This document shows positions 57,558 through 64,000 of a DNA stretch of 64,000 nucleotides, piece after piece. The notes beneath the pieces are model-generated. The model searched no databases and was not told the DNA's origin. It worked only from the letters and a program-made list of their open reading frames with translations. Numbering within the stretch: the first letter of the stretch is position 1; each line of letters begins with the position of its first letter. The translations under genes were made by a program, and so were the position numbers. This DNA comes from Corbicula japonica (lineage: Eukaryota; Mollusca; Bivalvia; Venerida; Cyrenidae). Location: assembly GCA_038501625.1 (NCBI GenBank), contig JAZAYU010000035.1, positions 816,001-880,000 on the forward strand. The letters run 5' to 3'.

Positions 57558-60500
57558 TCAAGGAATGGCAATTTTAGGAGCATGAGTCAGTGTTGTACGT
57601 TGGTACGCGTACATGTCATTGGTTGGCACAGTCCACGGATCCTTGTATTCTGTGTATGTGTTATGTGAGGCCGGGAACTGGTGCATCCATGGAGATTTCA
57701 CAACAGGAACCGGTATCCCGCTGACCAATGGCTGCTTGTCACATGACCTGTAATCGAAAACAAACAATGATAGAAGAGGGTAAGAAACAATTATATATGT
57801 ATATACATGGTACAATATGAAAACAAAAACCCTACCTATACCTCTACAGAAGACTTCAAGCAGGCAACATTATGTAAGAATTCAGATATTTTAGAGATTA
57901 GTTTTTTCAGTGAAGGAAAGGTAGCGTAAAGTCAACATGTGTACTTAATTGTTTTGAAACAACCACATTAAAATTGCTTAGAACTGATACTGAAATAGGA
58001 AAATAATCAATTCATTGCATTTCCTATTTTAACTCAAAATCTTCGGGGAGGGCTGTCATTAACGTTGTAAGAACTTGTTGCCCAACCCGTTTGCTTATTG
58101 TTTTGTTTTCGAAATCGTACTGTTGCTGTGTTTGTAATTGATTGTATATGCAATAAAATATGTTTAAACTCAAAAACTCAACTCAAAATTAAACTATACT
58201 GTACAATTAAGAAGTAACTTGATACCACTATATTTGATTGCTCGAAGTGCGCAATGTTTATAAACTAGTGCACTTAGAATAAAGAGTCTAGTGCCCTCCA
58301 AGTGTACAACATGTCAAATTTAGCCTTAGCTGTACTGTAATTTGAATTATGTGCTTTTGAAACCCTGTCCTCCGTGTATAAACTTTTGTGGAATGGGCAA
58401 ACAGTGTAGATCCAGATCAACTAGTACATCTGTGCTGTCTGATCTGGACCTATACTGTTGGCTTTTAGATTCATTAGGTTATTTCTGAAAATCGAACAGT
58501 GCAGATCCTGAAATCAGACAGCATGGATGTGCTGGCTAATCTGGATCTACACTGACCAACATGCAATAAAATGTGTATATATGGAGGAAATGGTTAAGGT
58601 TCCTTAAACTGACCATACCTGTCATGGATATTTTTGTACGACACCGAGGAGTGTATAACAGATGCAGGCGTGGCTCCAGACATCGGGCTTTCCGCTCCCA
58701 TGGACACTAAATCCCCCTTATCAGTCAAGTGGTTCCGGTTAATATCGCGAACCCCTATATCCATTCCATGTTTTGGACTATTCCCATTTTCAGAATGTGG
58801 GTTACTTATAGGGCTAGGGTTTAGCGAATGTCCTGATTTAATGCACTGAGACCAAGCTGATCCCGTGTGAATCACATTTCCTCTCTGCTGCTGTTGTTGT
58901 TGTTGTGCAGAATGGTAATTCCCGTTGGGGCTATTCAAATTCTCTACACTAGAACAGCGATTTTGAGTGGATGGTCGGGGACTAGACATGTTTTTTATCA
59001 CTGAACTATGATTCATTGTTTGAAGATTTCCATTCACAGAATGCAAACTTTCAGGGGAGTTAAGTCCCTTTGAAGAGTCTTTTGAGGGTATATAACTCTG
59101 GCAAGAGTCGGCTTTAAATAGGTTGGCAGAATGGATTGATGGTGCTGTACTGGTGCCAGGTTCCAAACCACCTGAATACATTGATGATGATCGTAAATCC
59201 ACTGGCTCCAGTCCACCGTTTAGTCTCTGAGTCAACCAGTCTGGCCGATAATCATATCCGTATTTTTTGAAATCGTTTTCAATTCTCCCATAATCATCAT
59301 TGTAATGAACTTTTTTTGCTAAATCCAAGCTATATGTGTCTAAACCATATCCATATTTTGATCCTTGTGAAACCAGATCAGCATAACTGTTACTATGGTA
59401 GGATAAAGTATGTTGATATTGCCGATGTGAATCACTCAAGTAGTAGCCGTTTGTATATGAATGTTTATCCACATCTAACCTGTAGGGGTCAGGAGTGGGA
59501 TAAACTGAGCTCCCTAGAGACCCGTAGGCATGTGGCCTATTGTACAGCAGGTCCGATTCTATTCCAATATTGTTACTTGGGTAATGATACAAGAATTCCG
59601 GTTTATATTCGCCATTCTCGTACCCATTCAGCGATGGATATGTCCCGTAAAAACCATTCACCCCTTCTTTTCCATTTTTCCGCTTTTTGTTATTTTGCAG
59701 AAAGTCACGAACTTGAGTTTTGGGTTTTTTATTTCTGTTACCCTTCATTTTGGAGACAAGATCGTCACTGGGAAAGTCAAAGCCGGCACACATATCTAGG
59801 TCAAGAAGTGGATATGGAAGTTTAAACTCGTTGCCACGTTTGTGAAACAAGTCCTGGCCCTCGTCTTCCCTGAAATTTGTTTCCAATAATAAAATATTGA
59901 CGGCTAAAAACATACATGTCAAAGTTATAAATTTTCATGTTGGCAAAACTGAAACTTAACTCTTAAAAGTAGAATATTCATTGACTGTTTGTCTTATCGT
60001 TCTATGTATATCATAAAGCAAGACAAAAACAACAGTTACATTTTATTAATTGTGATACAATTCAGAATTGTTACAATACTGAAAACAGGAAATTAAGGAA
60101 ATTTCAACTAGAATGGACTTACAATATCTGGTAACTAAACATTTTAGACCAGATATCTGAGTTACAGGAGATCTTAAGGACTAAGTGTAATATTTTGCTT
60201 AGATCTTCATAATTGCATAAAGTACATTCAGGTATATGTATTTACCAAAATAACTAGCAGGGCTTGTTTAACGCGCATGAAAATGGAAACTCTGAGAAAG
60301 GTGTGTTTTTAATTATAGCTGCACAAGCCTCCTTGCATTCCATTATTATCCCAGAGACACCTTTTTTCAAGTTCGTACCTGATCATTATATCAAATCAAA
60401 TATATACCATTCATAACAGAGAAACTAATGATAGTTTCTACATTTAATTACATTTAATTATTGGTCGAAAACGTAAGTAAACTCACGTTAGTTGGCGATG

Positions 60501-61563
60501 TGTTGCTATGACAAAGTCTGGTTTTGAGTTTTTGTAGATCACTTTACAGCTAGATTGTAACCAAACCCACTGGAAATCCTTGGTAAGCCATCGGTATGCA
60601 ATCAACCCCGCGCTTCCTGTTTTAATTACTGAAATAAAAAAGGTTATCCAGTGACCTTTCACTTGAAATAGTTAGAACATGAGTATTTATCCTGTAATCC
60701 ACAGATATGACTTGAATGTCAATGGAAATCAGTTAAGATCCTGATCATCAGTGCAATCTGATCTGGATCAACATGTCAGCTTCTTGATTCAAGCATGCAG
60801 ATTCTTATCAGGCAGCATGGATATGCCAGCTTATTTAAATCTATTCTGGTAGCACTCATGATAAAAACCAGTACTGTGGTATCATTTTATTTCACTTTGG
60901 CTTAATTTTTGTGTATTTCGCACTATGGCAAGTGCGCGAATTAAATACCTAAGCCAACAATATCCTCCAAAAGCATTAATTTTATAAGTCAATAGAAAAA
61001 ATAATTCTACAGTTAAACCTGTCTTAGCAGCCACCTGCGAATAGCAACCACCTGTCTTAAACAGCCAGTTTGAATATGTCTTAATCTGATATTTGTTCTC
61101 ATTTTCACCTGTCTTTAACAGCCACCTGTGTATAGCAGCCACATTTTGTCACTCTCTTGGCTGGCTGCTTAACCCTTTCCTGTACAGAAACACCTTTATT
61201 GCTAGGGCGAACAGTTTAGATCCAGATCAGCTGGCACATCCGTGCCATTTGATCGGGATCTAAACTGTTTGCTTTTTGATTCATTAGGTTATTTCTGACC
61301 AAAATGCGACCAGTGCAGATCCTGATCAGATGGCACGGATGTGCCAGCTGATCTGGATCTACACTGGTCGCACATGCGTAAAAATGCATATATATCCAGA
61401 AAAGGGTTAAGACAGGTTTCACTGTATTTCTAATTTAACATTATTCTGCTACTTACATTCCCCATGAGCTGCCGAAAAATAAGTGAGGTCATCCGGGTGA
61501 ATCAGATCATATCCTGATTTACCGGAAAGTTCTCGGTCACCATATCCGAACATCATACGTCCC
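57558..61563 (-). CDS. AHR/spineless-like bHLH-PAS transcription factor, PAS-B end and C-terminal region (5' part missing)
   Basis: Four exons join in phase on the minus strand: 61563-61457, 60628-60487, 59869-58619 and 57747-57558 (TGA stop), about 562 residues. The first two give part of PAS-B: SGYDLIHPDDL, then LIKTGSAGLIAYRWLTK, WVWLQSSCKVIYKNSKPDF and ATHRQLT. The IKTG-x-x-G and YKN-x-[RK]-PDF blocks fit the AHR family better than SIM, NPAS4 or HIF. The third exon adds KRGNEFKLPYPLLDLD, FPSDDLVSKMK and a basic KKPKTQ...NNKKRK stretch, then a long Tyr/Ser/Asn/Gly-rich region with a run of seven Gln, as expected of a transactivation domain. AHR-type factors act in the nucleus with an ARNT partner at XRE sites. 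The bHLH, PAS-A and start of PAS-B were not found in the window and are presumed upstream. The AHR assignment is from family knowledge; an invertebrate paralogue is possible. Confidence 0.82.
58358..58597. mobile_element. Family-1 foldback MITE inside the last intron of the AHR-like gene
   Basis: TGAAACCCTGTCCTCCGTG and TATGGAGGAAATGGTTAA ends with both hairpins. Its TTAA end lies 22 bases from the splice donor at 58618. If the intron is retained, the frame adds nine codons and stops at a TAA inside that TTAA. Confidence 0.78.
59870..60486. other. Intron of the AHR-like gene
   Basis: Bounded by a GTGAGT donor and a TTTCAG acceptor (minus strand). I see no element or regulatory motif within it. 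Confidence 0.6.
60715..60870. repeat. Family-1 fragment, old
   Basis: GTTAAGATCCTGATCATC, GATCTGGATCAACATG and CAGATTCTTATCAGGCAGC are remnants of the two hairpins; no termini are preserved. Confidence 0.45.
61005..61170. repeat. Short tandem 'CAGCCACCTGTCTTA' repeat
   Basis: CCTGTCTTAGCAGCCACCTG, CCTGTCTTAAACAGCCAG and CTGTCTTTAACAGCCACCTG recur, with GAATAGCA/GTATAGCA between them. A family-1 element follows directly. Confidence 0.55.
61169..61410. mobile_element. Family-1 TTAA foldback MITE, well preserved
   Basis: TTAACCCTTTCCTGTACAG and TCCAGAAAAGGGTTAA ends with both hairpins. It lies 47 bases from the AHR-like exon boundary at 61457, on the donor side. Confidence 0.85.
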
Positions 61564-61686
61564 CTGAAATTGTAATAAAATCTTGCTTGCAGGTTGTTTA
61601 TTCCCCATTCTAACAATATAACAGTGGTACATACAAAATTTAAAACACAGGTGATTTTAAATTTTTTTCAAGACAAGTAATATTTA

Positions 61687-61891
61687 TCCCTTTATATATA
61701 CAGGTTATATCACATGTGTGATGAGTGTAGATCCAGATCAGTTGGCACATTTTTGCCATTTCATCTGGATTTAAAATGGTCTCTTCTCGGTCAGAAATTT
61801 AAATTGTAACCTAATAAATCTAAAAGTAAAAGGAATGACCCTGCTGATCTGGCCCAATGAATGAAAGCATATCCATTACAGTATGTGTTAA
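61687..61891. mobile_element. Family-1 foldback MITE, decayed, abutting the next copy
   Basis: TTTATCCCTTTATATATACAG opens it; the left hairpin is present and the right one reduced. Its right TTAA (61888-61891) is shared with the next copy. Confidence 0.6.
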
Positions 61892-62129
61892 CCCTTTCTT
61901 CCATAAATATGCCTTTTTACGCTTGTGTGACCAGTGTAGATCCAGATCAGCGGGCACATCCTTGCCGTCTGATCAGGATCTGCACTGGTTGCATTTTGGT
62001 CAGAAATAATCAAATAAATCAAATAGTGGACAGTTTAGATCCTGATCAGACGGCACGGATGTGCTGGCTGATCTTAATTTAAACTGTTCGCCCTGGCAAT
62101 TAAGGTGTCTCTATGGAGGAAAGGGTTAA
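61888..62129. mobile_element. Family-1 TTAA foldback MITE, well preserved
   Basis: TTAACCCTTTCTTCCATAA and TATGGAGGAAAGGGTTAA with both hairpins. Its left TTAA is also the right end of the previous copy. Confidence 0.85.
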
Positions 62130-62321
62130 TATAATAATTTCTTTTACAGAAAGAAGAAGCTTTTGGTTTCCCCAATAATTTTCACTAAATGTATCTTTTA
62201 TTTATACTCCTCAATCTTTTGATGGGACTAAATCTTAGTTTGCCTAAATGTGACTGGATGCCCCACATTGCTAGTAACAGAATATAAGATATGTGGTTTG
62301 AAGTTTTTTTGGTGTGCCAAA

Positions 62322-62524
62322 TTAACCCTTTCCTCCATACACACACCTTTTTTGCATGGGCAAACAGTTTAGATCCAGATCAGCAGGCACATCCATGCAG
62401 GTCTGATCAGGATCTAAACTGTTCGCTTTTTGATTTATTTGATTATATCTGACCTAAATGCGAGCAGTGCAGATCCTGATCAGACGGCATGGTATAAATA
62501 TGTTTATATGAACAAAAGGGTTAA
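62322..62524. mobile_element. Family-1 TTAA foldback MITE, right hairpin truncated
   Basis: TTAACCCTTTCCTCCATAC and AACAAAAGGGTTAA ends. The right hairpin stops at GATCAGACGGCATGG, so its second arm is deleted. Confidence 0.8.
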
Positions 62525-62529
62525 AAAAA

Positions 62530-63480
62530 ATCTAAATGCATGCAAGTAAATTTTTCAACAGATAATAGTTGTACTTAAAATATTTTTTATCAAATCAAAG
62601 AAAGCTTTTCAAGACAATTCTATATTATACATTGAAAACAGATTAACCAAAACATGAAATCTCCGATATACAAAAAGATCAAAGTAAACTCAATTGTGGT
62701 CTTGTTTTTTCAATGCCCCAAAATTCAAACCAGCAATACCAATAGCTGGTTATGTTTTATTACACTCCTTACGAGAATAATAAACTAAATTAACAAAATA
62801 TCTGAAATTTAGTCTCACAGAAAATTATTAACGGATCAAAAAACCCGTACATAAAGGTAGTTTGAGATGGACAGTTACAACGGCGCAAACCATCAATACC
62901 AACCACTGATTCTATCGGATTTCATTAAACGTATCATCAACGAAATTGAGAAATGACTGTACATTTTTTTTGCACTAATAGACATATCAAAACACTCACA
63001 GTTAAGGTAGAATTTTGACTCTGGCGCCATTCAGATTCCTTCCATACTTTGAAAACATCTCTTTGAGAAACACAAATCATTGCCTTAGTGAAATAATGGT
63101 ATATCTCCTTCATATTTCAATAGTACTTATACCATTATTGCACATAGGTGATGAAATTCAAATTGTATTGTTGTATTATTCAAATTAAGTCATTTTTTTT
63201 CAAAACCTTTTCACTTCTATTAATATATATGAATTGTTATATTTTACAAAACGGTAAAAAATATCTTAAAAAATACTTCTCAGATGTACGATTTGAAACC
63301 ATAAAATTTATGACTAAAACTAGTTGAAGTCAAACAGATGCTGTGGCACATTTTAATTTTTAGCAAAAATTAATATACATTAGTCTCTGGGATTTTACTA
63401 TAAATTCCCTGGTACCAGATACATTCCCCATTCCAGTGCAAATCTAGTTTTTTCCAAATAGAAAGAAAACTCCTAATCTA
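62530..63480. other. Non-coding stretch upstream of the found AHR-like exons
   Basis: It should be intron of the AHR-like gene. I searched the minus strand for the rest of PAS-B and PAS-A and found no convincing exon. The sequence is AT-rich and has no repeat-family copy. Confidence 0.4.
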
Positions 63481-63485
63481 AAGCT

Positions 63486-63715
63486 TTAACCTCTAGTCTA
63501 TAAATATGGGTTTTTATGTGTGAACAGTGTAAATCCAGATGAGATGGCACATCAGTGCAAATAGAAGCGTATCTACACTGGTCGCTTCTTGGTCGGAAAA
63601 AACCTAATGAATCTAAAGCCAACAGTGCAAATCCTGATCAGATGGCACAGATGTGCTGGATTATCTGGATCTAACTGATCACCATGGAATAACAGCCATC
63701 CGGGTAAAATGTTAA
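63486..63715. mobile_element. Family-1 TTAA foldback MITE, diverged
   Basis: TTAACCTCTAGTCTATAAAT and CCGGGTAAAATGTTAA ends; both hairpins are recognisable, the left one eroded. Confidence 0.65.
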
Positions 63716-64000
63716 AATATTGCAGTTTATTTATGCTGCATTACAAATCAATTTGTACGAAAACATGCCAAAAACTTAGTCATTACATCAAAGACTTTAT
63801 TTCTGCTTTATTAGCATTTTAAAGATCCAATTTCAATAAAATGACATTATGTTTTCAATGACAAATTCTGTTTCTTATGAAATCAGTCCATTTCCTCGGC
63901 ACAACACAATAATGTGCTTTCTTAAAATGTGATTATTATGTAACTGAAACTAACAGTTTGGTTTTATCCACGTTTTGGAAACCTACCATTTAAAGTACAG

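Noticed and set aside
59316..59825. 169-codon plus-strand open frame
   Set aside because: It lies fully antisense to the large AHR-like exon, which has phase-consistent splice sites and recognisable family sequence. The plus-strand product has no domain.
63987..64000. Possible minus-strand exon end (GTAGGT donor at 63986) of the AHR-like gene
   Set aside because: Only 14 bases are in the window and the readable residues do not clearly match the expected PAS region; the intervening PAS-B exon was also not found.

Overview
This window is nuclear DNA from an animal, most likely a bivalve mollusc. The genes are split into many small exons with GT-AG introns, the DNA is AT-rich, and the introns are full of short foldback transposons. 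Several dispersed repeats carry phrases I know to be widespread in bivalve genomes (for example the 'ggtcactaggtcaaaggtcaagg' type at about 25.7 kb and the 'ttcatgaaacttgg' type at 32.0 and 38.0 kb). Nothing here is prokaryotic, and I see no rRNA, functional tRNA or CRISPR array. The species assignment is inference.

Layout. (1) 0.5-2.03 kb, minus strand: the first two coding exons of a small Ser/Lys-rich nuclear protein, probably a PCNP homologue; its 3' part lies off the left edge. (2) 2.04-2.27 kb: a likely shared, head-to-head promoter. (3) 2.27-27.7 kb, plus strand: an 18-coding-exon gene for an 1197-residue armadillo/HEAT-like helical protein with an RP-x-SA-rich linker. I rebuilt it exon by exon with phase-consistent splice sites; I cannot name it, but its composition recalls cilium or axoneme proteins. 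Its first intron holds a decayed non-LTR retrotransposon broken by hAT-like elements, one of which contains a further nested foldback element. (4) 28-57 kb: a gene-poor stretch with a tRNA-derived SINE-like sequence, a 37-bp satellite with a 440-bp higher-order duplication, old repeats, and an orphan promoter-like CpG-rich patch near 38.9 kb. (5) 57.56-61.56 kb, minus strand: the last four recognised coding exons of a bHLH-PAS transcription factor of the aryl hydrocarbon receptor (AHR/spineless) type, covering the end of PAS-B and the C-terminal region; the bHLH and PAS-A exons were not found and are presumed upstream.

Two short foldback families dominate the non-coding DNA. Family 1 (about 230-240 bp, some 28 copies) has ends TTAA-CCCTTTCCTCCATA and its inverse, which fits piggyBac-type TTAA target use, and encloses two tandem hairpins. 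Family 2 (about 120-150 bp, some 20 copies) is a near-perfect palindrome whose centre is two head-to-head CCAAT boxes. Copies of both sit within tens of bases of exon boundaries in the two larger genes. Family 1 is absent from about 31.4 to 47.8 kb.

The genes do not form an operon. The PCNP-like and armadillo genes probably share a promoter; the AHR-like gene is separate and lies about 30 kb downstream in opposite orientation.
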